DNA from: Streptomyces sp. SID8352
GTDB taxonomy: Bacteria; Actinomycetota; Actinomycetes; Streptomycetales; Streptomycetaceae
Assembly (NCBI RefSeq): GCF_009862265.1
Contig: NZ_WWGX01000100.1
Span: 1 to 64,000, forward strand
Reading direction: 5' to 3'
DNA: 64,000 nucleotides
Position 1 is the first letter of the stretch. Every line of letters starts with the position of its first letter. Positions 34,045-42,182 of the stretch are shown here, piece by piece. Position numbers and translations under genes: made by a program. Under the pieces are notes generated by a model that was given only the letters and a program-made list of their open reading frames with translations, did not search any database and was not told the origin of the DNA.

Positions 34045-36474
34045 ATGCCTAAGAAGCCCTCCGGCGGTGGACTGTCGCCCGCTCAGCAGGCCGCCAAGTT
34101 CCTCGGTGTCAGTGTGCTCGCGGGAGCAGTCCTGGCCGGCCTCGCGCTGCCCGCCGTGGGCGCCCTGGGACTCGCGGCCAAGGGGTCGGTGGAGAGCTTC
34201 GACGCTCTCCCGGCCAACCTGAAGACGCCCCCGCTGAGCCAGCGCACCACGATCCTCGACGCCGAGGGCGGCCACATCGCCACGGTCTACTCGCGCGACC
34301 GCACGGTGGTCCCGCTCAAGGAAATCTCGCCGTACCTGCAGAAGGCCATCGTCGCCATCGAGGACTCGCGCTTCTACGAGCACGGCGCGGTGGACCTCAA
34401 GGGCGTCCTGCGCGCCCTGAAGAAGAACGCGGGCAGCGGCGAGGTCTCCCAGGGCGCCTCCACCCTGACCCAGCAGTACGTCAAGAACGTCTTCGTCGAG
34501 GAGGCGGGCGACGACCCGACCAAGGTCGCCCAGGCCACCCAGCAGACCATCGGCCGCAAGATCCGCGAGCTGAAGCTGGCGATCCAGGTGGAGGAGGAGC
34601 TGGGCAAGAAGAAGATCCTCGAGAACTACCTGAACATCACCTTCTTCGGCCAGCAGGCCTACGGTGTGGAGGCGGCCTCCCAGCGCTACTTCTCCAAGCA
34701 CGCCAAGGACCTCGACCTCGGCGAGGCCGCCCTCCTGGCCGGCATCGTCCAGTCGCCGACCCGCTACGACCCGGTGAACGACGAGGCGGAGGCCCGGAAG
34801 CGGCGCGACACCGTGCTGCACCGCATGGCCCAGGTCGGCGACATCTCCGTCGCCGAGGCGGAGAAGGCGCAGGCCGCGCCGCTCAAGCTGAAGGTCAGCC
34901 GCCCCAAGAACGGCTGCATCACCGCCACCCGCGACGCGAGCTTCTTCTGCGCCTACGTGCGCGAGGTGTTCCTGAGCGACCCGGTCTTCGGCAAGACCCG
35001 CAAGGACCGGGCCAAGACCTGGAACCAGGGCGGCCTGACCATCCGCACCACCCTGGTGCCGCAGGCCCAGGAATCGGTGCAGGCCTCGCTGAAGAACCAC
35101 GTCTACAAGTCGGACTCGGTCGCCGCTGCCGCCACCCTGGTCGAGCCGGGCACCGGCCGGATCGTCGCCATGGGCCAGTCGAAGCCCTACGGCTCCAACG
35201 CCAAGCAGCACGAGACCGAGTACAACTACTCGGTCGACGCGGCCTACGGCGGCTCCAACTTCGGCTTCCCGACGGGCTCGACCTTCAAGCCGTTCCTCGC
35301 GGCGGCGGCCCTGGAGCGGGGCATCCCGGCGACGAAGGAGTACTCGTCGCCCTACGACATGGACTACCCGAGCCCGATCCAGACCTGCGGGCAGCCCTGG
35401 ATCAACGACAACAACTACACCGTGGAGAACGAGAACGAGAAGGAAGTCGGCCCGTACCGCTTGAAGGAGGCGATGGCCATGTCGGTCAACACCTACTTCG
35501 TGCAGATGCTCGCCGAGATCGGCCTCTGCCCCGTCTCGAACATGGCCGACAAGCTCCACGTCATCCAGGGCAACGGGGACAAGCTGCCGCAGAACCCCTC
35601 CGCCCTCGCCCTCGGTTCGGTGGGCATGTCGCCGCTGAGGATGGCGAGCGCCTACGCCGCCTTCGCCTCGCGCGGCATGTACTGCACGCCCGTCGCGATC
35701 GAGTCCATCTCGCAGAAGGTCGGCGACAAGCGCAAGTCGCTCGACGTGCCGAAGTCGACGTGCTCCCGGGCGATGTCCGAGAGGACCGCGGACACCGTGA
35801 ACACCCTGCTGCGCGGCGTGGTCGACTCCGGTACGGGTAAGGCGGCCGGCCTCGGCGACCGCGACAACGCGGGCAAGACCGGTACCACCGACGAGCGGCG
35901 CAACGCCTGGTTCGTCGGCTACACGCCGAACATGTCGGGCGCCGTCTGGGTCGGCAGCGGCAGCCAGAAGGTCAAGATGCGGAACATCTCCATCGGCGGT
36001 GTCTTCCACCAGCTGGTCTTCGGTGGCGCGGTGCCGGGTCCGATCTGGAAGGACGCCATGACCGGCGCCCTGTCCGGCAAGGACGCCCCCTCGTTCAACC
36101 TCGTCGACATCCCGGACGCGGACAAGAGCAAGGACAAGGACAAGGGCCGCGACCGGGACCGGGACAAGGGCCGCGACGACGGACGCAACCGCGACCGGGG
36201 CGGCTTCATCGCCGGCCAGACCGGCGGCACCACCGGCCGGGGCGCGACCCACGGCGGTGTGACCACCGGCACCACGACGGCCGGGGGCGTGGCCAACGGC
36301 GGCGTGAGCACCGGCGGCCCGGGCACCGGCGGGACCGGCGACGGCGGCACCGGCGACGGAGGGACAGCGACCGGCGGTCCGGGCACCGGCGGTACGGGCG
36401 ACGGCGGCGTCGCCACCGGCGGACTCCCGGGCGTCCCGTTCCGGGGCCAGGCCAACGGCGGGGAGCAGGGCTGA
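34045..36474 (+). CDS. Class A penicillin-binding protein (bifunctional GT51/transpeptidase)
   Basis: 809-aa peptidoglycan synthase. One N-terminal membrane anchor (about 18-45), GT51 glycosyltransferase domain with IEDSRFYEHGAVD (about 105) and QGASTLTQQYVKN, then a transpeptidase domain with active-site Ser in STFKPF (Ser412), SVN (about 480) and KTGTT (Lys611). No PASTA domain; instead a charged Lys/Asp/Arg linker (about 690-720) and a Gly/Thr-rich tail (about 730-800) that may span or decorate the wall. Homologue of SCO3580 by context. Start at ATG 34045, directly after TAGGCT-N6, no Shine-Dalgarno sequence: leaderless. Confidence 0.95.
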   Translation: MPKKPSGGGLSPAQQAAKFLGVSVLAGAVLAGLALPAVGALGLAAKGSVESFDALPANLKTPPLSQRTTILDAEGGHIATVYSRDRTVVPLKEISPYLQKAIVAIEDSRFYEHGAVDLKGVLRALKKNAGSGEVSQGASTLTQQYVKNVFVEEAGDDPTKVAQATQQTIGRKIRELKLAIQVEEELGKKKILENYLNITFFGQQAYGVEAASQRYFSKHAKDLDLGEAALLAGIVQSPTRYDPVNDEAEARKRRDTVLHRMAQVGDISVAEAEKAQAAPLKLKVSRPKNGCITATRDASFFCAYVREVFLSDPVFGKTRKDRAKTWNQGGLTIRTTLVPQAQESVQASLKNHVYKSDSVAAAATLVEPGTGRIVAMGQSKPYGSNAKQHETEYNYSVDAAYGGSNFGFPTGSTFKPFLAAAALERGIPATKEYSSPYDMDYPSPIQTCGQPWINDNNYTVENENEKEVGPYRLKEAMAMSVNTYFVQMLAEIGLCPVSNMADKLHVIQGNGDKLPQNPSALALGSVGMSPLRMASAYAAFASRGMYCTPVAIESISQKVGDKRKSLDVPKSTCSRAMSERTADTVNTLLRGVVDSGTGKAAGLGDRDNAGKTGTTDERRNAWFVGYTPNMSGAVWVGSGSQKVKMRNISIGGVFHQLVFGGAVPGPIWKDAMTGALSGKDAPSFNLVDIPDADKSKDKDKGRDRDRDKGRDDGRNRDRGGFIAGQTGGTTGRGATHGGVTTGTTTAGGVANGGVSTGGPGTGGTGDGGTGDGGTATGGPGTGGTGDGGVATGGLPGVPFRGQANGGEQG

Positions 36475-36481
36475 GAAGGGC

Positions 36482-36514
36482 CGGGTGACCCGCCCCGCAC
36501 GGGCGGATCACCCG
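36482..36514 (+). terminator. Terminator hairpin after PBP gene
   Basis: CGGGTGACCCGCC (36482-36494) pairs with GGCGGATCACCCG (36502-36514) with one G-U pair and a 7-base loop, starting 8 nt after the stop. Confidence 0.75.
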
Positions 36515-36773
36515 CGGCGGCAGCGACTGCATCACCGACAACGACGCGCGGCAGCGGTACGGGCACCGGACGACGGGCCCGTACGGGCGGGCCGGGGAGC
36601 GGCCGGGGTCTCCCTCACGGGAGCCCCGGCCGTTCGCCGTGCGGGGGCGGGGGGCCGCCGGGGCCCCCGGGGGCCGGGGGCCCGCCGGGGGCGGGGGGTC
36701 CCGGGCGCCGACGTCCCCGCCTCGGCCGGGGGCCGAGGTCCCGGGCGGAGGCGGAGGCGCGGGCGCGCCGAGC

Positions 36774-37060
36774 GAAGGCGGGGGCGCCGGCCGCGAGCCC
36801 TGGGCAGGGGGCGGTACGCCGGGCGAGGGCGCCGGGCGAAGGCCCGGACAGGAGCGGACGCACTGACGAAGGCCGGGGCACCGACCGCGAGCCCTTGGCA
36901 GGAGCGGCACGCCGGGCGAAGGGGCAGGCGCATTGGCGAAGGCGGGGGCGCCGGCCGCGAGCCCTGGGCAGGGGCGGCACGCCGGGCGAGGGCGCCGGGC
37001 GGAGGCCCGGACAGGAGCGGGCGCACTGACGAAGGCGGGGACGCCGGGCAAGCACACCGG
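36774..37060. repeat. Tandem repeat of about 93 bp, three to four copies
   Basis: Copies: 36774-36867 (94 bp), 36868-36937 (70 bp, shortened), 36938-37030 (93 bp) and a partial from 37031. Each begins GAAGGCSGGGGC and the full ones end GCGSACGCACTGAC-like. Copies one and three are nearly identical. 93 bp is 31 codons and one minus-strand frame stays open (Pro/Ala/Arg-rich), but no start or family supports a gene. The preceding 36640-36720 is an extreme G-tract region able to form G-quadruplexes. No gene seen in 36515-37165. Confidence 0.8.
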
Positions 37061-37165
37061 GCGGGGCGAGCGGCCCGCGCCGGTGCGTCCCGGGGCGCGT
37101 CCCGGGGCGGCCAGGTGGCGCCGGCACGCACCCGGCCCACCAGGCCAACCCGGACCCCGCCGGGG

Positions 37166-37630
37166 TCAGCCCGCCAGCAGCTTCTTGACGACGGCGGCGA
37201 CCCGGCCGCCCTCGGCCAGTCCGGCGACCTTCGGGTTCACGATCTTCATGACCGCGCCCATGGCCCGGGGCCCCTCCGCACCGGCGGCCCTGGCCTCCTC
37301 GACGGCCTGGGCGACGATGGCGTGCAGCTCGTCGTCGGAGAGCTGCTTCGGCAGGTACGCGGCGAGCACCTCGCCCTCCGCCTTCTCCCGCTCGGCCTGC
37401 TCGGGACGGCCGCCCTGGGCGAAGGCGTCGGCGGCCTCGCGACGCTTCTTCGCCTCGCGGGTGATCACCTTCTGCACCTCGTCGTCGGAGAGCTCCCGCT
37501 TCGTCTTCCCCGCGACCTCCTCCTTGGTGATCGCGGCGAGCGTCAGCCGGAGGGTGGAGGAGCGCAGCTCGTCACGCTCCTTGATCGCGGAGTTGAGGTC
37601 GTCGTGCAGCTTCGACTTGAGCGTGGTCAT
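37166..37630 (-). CDS. GatB/YqeY-domain protein
   Basis: 154-aa YqeY-type protein: LKSKLHDDLNSAIKERDELR start, central KKRREAADAFAQGGR and EKAEGEVLAAYLPKQLSD, and a C-terminal GRVAAVVKKLLAG, all typical. The family resembles the tRNA-binding tail of GatB, and a role in tRNA-dependent amidation is often inferred but unproven. Standard length, ATG start at 37630. Confidence 0.93.
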   Translation of the reverse strand: MTTLKSKLHDDLNSAIKERDELRSSTLRLTLAAITKEEVAGKTKRELSDDEVQKVITREAKKRREAADAFAQGGRPEQAEREKAEGEVLAAYLPKQLSDDELHAIVAQAVEEARAAGAEGPRAMGAVMKIVNPKVAGLAEGGRVAAVVKKLLAG

Positions 37631-38044
37631 GAGCCGATTGTCTCAGGTACGGGCGGGCGGACGCCCGTCGTTTTGCGGGAGGCGGGACGGTGGCCCGCGG
37701 CGTCGGGCCGAGGTGGACGCAACGGCGGGCGGACGGTGGCACCGGGGCGAGGGGCCGCGGACACGGCGGCGGACGGGCGGTGGACGCGACGGTGGAGCGC
37801 CGTCGGACGGGCCGTGGGCGCGACGGCCGGTGGGCGGTGGGCGGTAGGCGGTGGAAGCGACGGGCGGTGAGCGCTGGAAGCGCGGTGAGCACGGCGGCGG
37901 ACGGGCGGCGGCGCGGCGGCGTGCGCACGACGGACGGGCCGCCGTACGGAGCGTGGCACCGGTGGCGAAGGGCGGCGGCCACGGCGGGGAAGGGACGGCG
38001 CCCGCGCGGTCGGCCGCCCCCGCCGCTTCTGACACGATGGAGTC
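37631..38044. other. Low-complexity G-rich gap without gene
   Basis: 414 bp of GACGGGCGGTGG-like degenerate repeats (for example GGTGGGCGGTGGGCGGTAGGCGG near 37830). CACGAT at 38033-38038 lies 6 nt before the next ATG and is a weak -10 candidate. No gene or RNA recognised. Confidence 0.55.
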
Positions 38045-38971
38045 ATGCGCGCGCGATACACAGTGCCCCTGGGAATCACGGCGGTCGGCGCCGCCGGTCT
38101 GCTCTACTCGGCGGGCTTCGAGGCCCGTTCGTTCCGTCTGCGGCGGGTGACCGTCCCCGTACTGCCTCCCGGGATGCGCCCCCTGCGCGTGCTCCAGGTC
38201 TCCGACATCCACATGGTCGGCGGCCAGCGGAAGAAGCAGCGGTGGCTGCGCTCGCTGGCCGGGCTGCGCCCGGACTTCGTGATCAACACCGGCGACAACC
38301 TGTCCGACCCGGAGGGCGTGCCCGAGGTGCTGGACGCGCTGGGCCCCCTGATGGAGTTCCCGGGCGCCTACGTCTTCGGCTCCAACGACTACTACGGCCC
38401 CAAGCTGCGCAACCCCGCCCGGTACCTGCTGGAGAAGGCCCAGGGCCGCCACGGCCTCAACGGCAACGCGCCCGCCGTCGGCGCCGTCCACAACCCGTGG
38501 GAGGACCTGCGCGACGCCTTCGACGCCGCCGGGTGGCACAACCTCACCAACACGCGCGGCACCCTGAAGATCGACGGGATGACGGTCGAGCTGACGGGCG
38601 TGGACGACCCGCACATCAAGCGGGACCGGTACGCGGAGGTGGCGGGCGGCCCGTCGGACACGGCGGACTTCTCGATGGGCGTGGTCCACGCTCCGTACCT
38701 GCGCGTGCTCGACGCGTTCACCGCCGACGGCTACCCCCTGGTCCTGGCCGGCCACACCCACGGCGGCCAGCTCTGCATCCCCTTCTACGGCGCCCTGGTC
38801 ACCAACTGCGACCTGGACACGGACCGGGTGAAGGGCCTGTCCACCCACACGGCCCGGGGCAACACCTCCCACCTGCACGTCTCCGCGGGCTGCGGCACCA
38901 ACCGCTACACCCCGGTCCGCTTCGCCTGCCCCCCGGAGTCGACCCTGCTGACGCTGGTGAGCCGGGGGTAG
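38045..38971 (+). CDS. Metallophosphoesterase, membrane-anchored
   Basis: 308-aa calcineurin-like phosphoesterase of the YaeI/YkuE group. N-terminal hydrophobic segment (LGITAVGAAGLLYSAGF), then metal motifs VSDIHMVG, NTGDNLSDPEG, GSNDYY (in place of GNHD), VVHAPY and AGHTHGGQL. The GNH(D/E) motif having Asn-Asp-Tyr suggests altered third metal chemistry but the rest is intact. Probably cleaves phosphodiesters or lipid-linked substrates at the membrane. Last core gene before the tRNA and accessory region. Confidence 0.9.
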   Translation: MRARYTVPLGITAVGAAGLLYSAGFEARSFRLRRVTVPVLPPGMRPLRVLQVSDIHMVGGQRKKQRWLRSLAGLRPDFVINTGDNLSDPEGVPEVLDALGPLMEFPGAYVFGSNDYYGPKLRNPARYLLEKAQGRHGLNGNAPAVGAVHNPWEDLRDAFDAAGWHNLTNTRGTLKIDGMTVELTGVDDPHIKRDRYAEVAGGPSDTADFSMGVVHAPYLRVLDAFTADGYPLVLAGHTHGGQLCIPFYGALVTNCDLDTDRVKGLSTHTARGNTSHLHVSAGCGTNRYTPVRFACPPESTLLTLVSRG

Positions 38972-39291
38972 CGACGGAACGCCGGGGGGCCCGGGGCGGG
39001 ACCGGCGCCGGGGCAGATCGAGGCCGGCGCCGACGCCGTGGCGGGGGACTCGCAGCAGTACCCGCCCTGCACCCCGACACCCCGGGCGCACGCCCCCTTC
39101 GACGCCGTGGCGGGCACGCCCCCGGCACCGCGGACAGCCACTTCCCCGACCACCGACCGGACACCGTAGGCACCCCGCTCCACCCGGTCGGACACGGCAC
39201 CGACGAACGCCCCGCACCACTCCTGACCTCACCGGGGACCTCCGCGCCACCGCCGCCGAAACCGGATTTCGTCTCAGGCCACCGGTGGGCT

Positions 39292-39297
39292 AAAGTA
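39292..39297 (+). promoter_or_regulatory. Probable -10 of tRNA-Pro (TAAAGT)
   Basis: TAAAGT sits about 30 bp before the tRNA, with TTTCGT as a weak -35 about 17 bp further up. 38972-39291 contains no gene that I can support. Confidence 0.4.
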
Positions 39298-39326
39298 AAC
39301 GACGTCGCCGCGAGAGCGCCGACAAT

Positions 39327-39400
<74 letters not shown>

Positions 39401-39406
39401 CAGCAG

Positions 39407-39445
39407 GTGGGGTACTTACTCATTTTGAGTAGGTACCCCACTTTC
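39407..39445. terminator. T-tailed terminator next to the tRNA
   Basis: GTGGGGTAC / GTACCCCAC with an inner TACTCA/TGAGTA stem and loop TT, followed by TTTCTTTG. It is more like a classical intrinsic terminator than other stems in the window and lies on the element side, so it probably came with the insertion and now ends the tRNA transcript and/or the integrase remnant. Confidence 0.8.
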
Positions 39446-39476
39446 TTTGTCTGCGTGACTACCTGTTCCCGAGCGC

Positions 39477-39630
39477 CTACGACCAATGCGGATCAGCGCC
39501 GAAGATCCCGTCCATGACCACGGCGCCGGTCTGGATCACGGGCCGGATCCGCTTCCGGTGGACCTCCTCGGTCACGGCTGTTCCGGAGTGCCCGACCTGT
39601 GTCCGCTCCACAATGTGCTCTACAACAGAC
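39477..39630 (-). pseudogene. Tyrosine-type integrase, C-terminal fragment
   Basis: The minus strand encodes about 50 residues ending a Streptomyces-type integrase: VGHSGTAVTEEVHRKRIRPV and QTGAVVMDGIF, a well-known C-terminal pattern (…GHSxTxVTExVYRKxLRPVIxTGA…). The normal catalytic Tyr position (VYRK) is His here, and the upstream catalytic Arg/His boxes are absent; the reading frame upstream is unrelated. Inactive. Confidence 0.8.
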
Positions 39631-39677
39631 GGGATGAGAGTCGGGATCAGTGGTGGGTCTAGGGGGATGATGCCGCC

Positions 39678-40040
39678 ATGGCGGACGAATCGAGGCGCTC
39701 TCTCAGTGAGCTTCATGAAGGTGAGACGGTCCAGGCAACGATCACCAGTCATCAGCCGTGGGGACTCACAGCGCAGCTGAACGGTTACGAGCCCGTAGGT
39801 GCCTCGTTGGACGTGATTCGCCGAGGCAGCGAGCCCGGCGTGCAGCGCCTCGCCCAGGAGCCGCCCCCCGTAGGGGCGACCGTCGGTCTCGTCATAGGGG
39901 AAGTGCGCGCGTGGCATCACAAGCCCTGGATTTGGGTGGACCTCACGGCACCACATTGCATCGATGGTCACGACGCTGGTGAGCCATGCAGGGCAGGTCG
40001 TCCGCAGCAATCCAAGGACTCACGGCACGCCCTACGGTGA
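39678..40040 (+). CDS. Small S1-like/OB-fold hypothetical protein
   Basis: 120-aa protein. TITSHQPWGLTAQLNGYEPV and GASLDVIRR followed by PPVGATVGLVIGEVRAWHHK resemble an S1-like RNA-binding barrel, a kind of small protein common in streptomycete genomes. Starts at ATG 39678 with GGGGG 11 nt upstream. It is the only intact gene between the two attachment-site copies, so it may be cargo or a chance capture. Last about 25 residues look unstructured. Confidence 0.6.
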   Translation: MADESRRSLSELHEGETVQATITSHQPWGLTAQLNGYEPVGASLDVIRRGSEPGVQRLAQEPPPVGATVGLVIGEVRAWHHKPWIWVDLTAPHCIDGHDAGEPCRAGRPQQSKDSRHALR

Positions 40041-40155
40041 GCGTCTAACTGCGTGACAACGCCGACGAACAACGGCGGACGAGCGCGAACGCCAGCGAAC
40101 CATCAGCCCAGGTGAGGGCCGCACCAGCTCGAGGAAGCACCCCCACCTAAGTTGC

Positions 40156-40196
40156 TTCGGGACGAAGAGGTCGTGGGTTCAAATCCCGCCACCCCG
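40156..40196. repeat. Attachment site copy 2 (tRNA 3'-end duplicate)
   Basis: Exact 41-bp copy of 39359-39399. It is preceded by GTTGC rather than the tRNA 5' half, so it cannot form a tRNA. Marks the far end of the integrated remnant. Confidence 0.92.
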
Positions 40197-40211
40197 GACT
40201 TCGTAAACGCA

Positions 40212-40251
40212 GGTCAGGGCCGGTCTCCCTTCGGGGAGACCGGCCCTGACC
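40212..40251. terminator. 18-bp stem with TTCG loop, probable native tRNA terminator
   Basis: GGTCAGGGCCGGTCTCCC pairs perfectly with 40234-40251 around TTCG. It follows the second att copy by 15 nt, the distance at which a terminator would have followed the tRNA before insertion. Hence the ancestral order was probably tRNA-Pro followed directly by this stem. Confidence 0.85.
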
Positions 40252-40293
40252 GCGTTGTGTCCGGGTGCCATCCGGGTGTGATCTTGAAATGGG

Positions 40294-40746
40294 GTGTCAC
40301 CGCTCGGCGGCGCGCTGCTGCAGCAAATACGTGGAGACGTGCCACATGGCCAGACGTGGGACGGCGTGCGGAAGCTGCGCGGCTGGCTGGACGAGGAGGA
40401 CCAGGCCGCGGCCGGCGACGTGCGGCTGCTGCGCGTGCTCAAGTCGGTGAGGAGTTCGGGGAGGCGGCGGAGGCCGTCACCGGGGCCCGGCGCCAACCCG
40501 CGCAAGGGCAACAGCCACACCTGGGTGGACGTCGAGAAGAAGTTGTGCGACGTCATCGTGACTGCCCAGGTGGCCCTGCGCACGATCAACCCGGAGACGG
40601 AGAAGGTCCTGGACGCGCGAGTGCAGAGGTACCTGGAGCGGCCGACCCTCAGCGCGAACGCACCGCTGTCCCGGAGTCAAGGGGACTGGGCCCGGGGCAG
40701 CGGCATGCCCCGGCCCGGTCTCAGGTGGCGGGGCGCTCGGCCGTGA
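40294..40746 (+). pseudogene. MazG-like pyrophosphohydrolase with two compensating frameshifts
   Basis: The frame gives WDGVRKLRGWLDEEDQ and LLRVLKS, then out-of-family SVRSSGRRRRPSPGPG, then NPRKGNSHTWVDVEKKLCDV and IVTAQVALRTI. The missing middle is present one frame away (GEEFGEAAEAVTGA at about 40445-40495) and contains the metal-binding EExxE-type motif of MazG. So one base has been lost near 40442 and one gained near 40490. Either an inactivated gene or two sequencing errors. MazG-like proteins hydrolyse non-canonical NTPs. The 3' about 30 codons beyond the family end overlap the convergent methyltransferase. Confidence 0.7.
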
Positions 40747-41422
40747 CGAGGAGGGTGGCGGCAGGCCGGGGGCCGTCACCAGCGGGCAGCTCCTCGACGC
40801 GGATGTCGGTGAACCCGGCCTGGTCCAGAACCTTGGTCCACACGTGCTCCTGCAGCACCCACCGGTGCATGGTGGCACTCTCGCCCCCCGGGGTCTTCGC
40901 CGGCACCTCGGCGGCGGCGACGTCCGACTGCGCGGGCTTGCCGGACAGGTATTGGGCGAGGGTGGAGAAGACCAGGTGTCCACCGGGGCGGAGCGCGTCA
41001 GCGGCGGCCGGGAGCAGCTCGCGGGGGTCGGTGAAGTCCACCGCCCCGAAGTGGCTGTAAAGCACGTCGTAGGCGGCCGGGTTCGCACGAAGGTGGGCGA
41101 CGACGTCCGCGTGGACTAGGTGCAGGCGCGGGGCGAGGTCGGCGTACAGAGCGGTGGCCATGCCGTGCTGGGCCGGGGAGGCGTCCACGGCGTCGATCCG
41201 GTTCGGGGCATGGTGCACGGCCAGGTGCGCGGCGTGGCGGGCGGCGCCAGCGCCGAGGTCGGCCACGGTCTTGCCGGTGAGATCGCCGAGGACTTCCGGG
41301 CCCGGCCCGTCCTGCTGGTCCCAGGTCCAGCGGAAGGAGTCGGAGACGGCGTGGTCCTGCGCGGCGCGGGCCCGGCCGTAGTGGTGCCATAGGTCTGTAG
41401 TCGTGGTCGTCACCCGCGTCAT
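40721..41422 (-). CDS. Class I SAM-dependent methyltransferase
   Basis: 233-aa Rossmann methyltransferase. Motif I VADLGAGAARHAAHLAV (about 51-67), acidic end of strand 2 at RIDAVDASPAQ, motif IV-like YDVLYSHFGAVDF, and HLVFSTLAQYL. Substrate cannot be inferred; the close conserved neighbour (41530-41994) and a regulator suggest a small regulated cassette. ATG at 41422 lacks a good ribosome-binding site; GTG at 41413 is an alternative. Overlaps the end of the damaged MazG-like gene. Confidence 0.85.
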   Translation of the reverse strand: MTRVTTTTTDLWHHYGRARAAQDHAVSDSFRWTWDQQDGPGPEVLGDLTGKTVADLGAGAARHAAHLAVHHAPNRIDAVDASPAQHGMATALYADLAPRLHLVHADVVAHLRANPAAYDVLYSHFGAVDFTDPRELLPAAADALRPGGHLVFSTLAQYLSGKPAQSDVAAAEVPAKTPGGESATMHRWVLQEHVWTKVLDQAGFTDIRVEELPAGDGPRPAATLLVTAERPAT

Positions 41423-41529
41423 CCTGGCGGCACCGCGCGGGGGCTGCTGCCGGTTCGGGCGAAAGTCACCCGGGCGCGCCTCGGCGGCCCGAGCCGTGGA
41501 CCCGGACCGCCGAGGGCGTCACGTGGAGG

Positions 41530-41994
41530 TCAGTGCGAGTCGTTGCCCGGGTGGCAGGGGCCGCAGTCGGCGGCGTCCTCCCACAGCGGGAGGTCCACCT
41601 CCCAACCTGCGCGGGCGACGAGGTGGGCGGTCTTGATTACCGACCCGTCGTTCTTCATCTCGACCTTGGGCACGTGGTGCAGGAAGTGCCCGCCGTTGTA
41701 CTTGTCGCACAGCTCGGCGTAGGCGACGGTGTCCAGGATGATCGTGTGGGCGCCGATGTCGACCAGCTTGCTCGGGGCGAGTCCCAGGCCCTGGCCCCGG
41801 AGGGACATGGCAGTGAGCAGGTAGGCGTAGCCCTGGCCGAGGACGCGGGTTGCCATGACGGAGTCGTACGGGCAGTCCCGCATCAGCAGGCCGATCTGCT
41901 TCTCCCAGAGGTCCGCCGGCACGATGTCACGGGGGGAGCGGGCCGGCCCGGTCACCGGGTCGGTGGCGGCGGGGGTGTCGGCTGCGGTTGCCAT
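41530..41994 (-). CDS. Conserved hypothetical protein with C-terminal Cys/His motif
   Basis: 154-aa protein, ATG after AAGGGAGGCACC. Visible features: LWEKQIGLLMRDCPYDSVMA, GQGYAYLLTAMSLRGQGLGL, VDIGAHTIILDTVAYAELCD, HFLHHVPKVEM and the terminal CGPCHPGNDSH. It looks like a full-length globular protein, not low complexity, but I do not recognise a named family. Divergent from an XRE-type regulator with two palindromes between them, so it is probably the regulator's target. A Cys-x2-Cys-His end could bind metal. Confidence 0.7.
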   Translation of the reverse strand: MATAADTPAATDPVTGPARSPRDIVPADLWEKQIGLLMRDCPYDSVMATRVLGQGYAYLLTAMSLRGQGLGLAPSKLVDIGAHTIILDTVAYAELCDKYNGGHFLHHVPKVEMKNDGSVIKTAHLVARAGWEVDLPLWEDAADCGPCHPGNDSH

Positions 41995-42083
41995 GGTGCC
42001 TCCCTTGGATGGTGCCCCACGAGGTGCGGGGCGATGTAACGAGAACACCGCATCCGGCACCCGGCCAGTGGTCAACTGACCTT

Positions 42084-42111
42084 CCTTGCAAGGCGTTTGC
42101 ACGTTGTGCAA
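42084..42111. promoter_or_regulatory. Two adjacent palindromes with TTGCA half-sites (XRE operator candidate)
   Basis: CCTTGCAAGG (42084-42093) and TTGCACGTTGTGCAA (42097-42111) are perfect inverted repeats sharing the half-site TTGCA, three bases apart, in the 188-bp divergent gap between the conserved hypothetical gene and the XRE regulator. The gap is AT-richer than its surroundings and should contain both promoters. Most likely the regulator's operator. Confidence 0.65.
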
Positions 42112-42182
42112 GCGGTCTCGACGGGTGCCGTCCCACGCCCGTACCGTGGTGACCCCCGGTCGTGCAGCAGGGGGAGGGACCA

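Noticed and set aside
33804..34052. 82-codon plus-strand ORF in the wblA/PBP gap
   Set aside because: No ribosome-binding site, no family resemblance, and it overlaps the PBP promoter and start.
36206..37057. Minus-strand frame reading through the 93-bp repeats
   Set aside because: Open only because the repeat is a multiple of three and stop-poor; Pro/Ala/Arg repeats with no start context.
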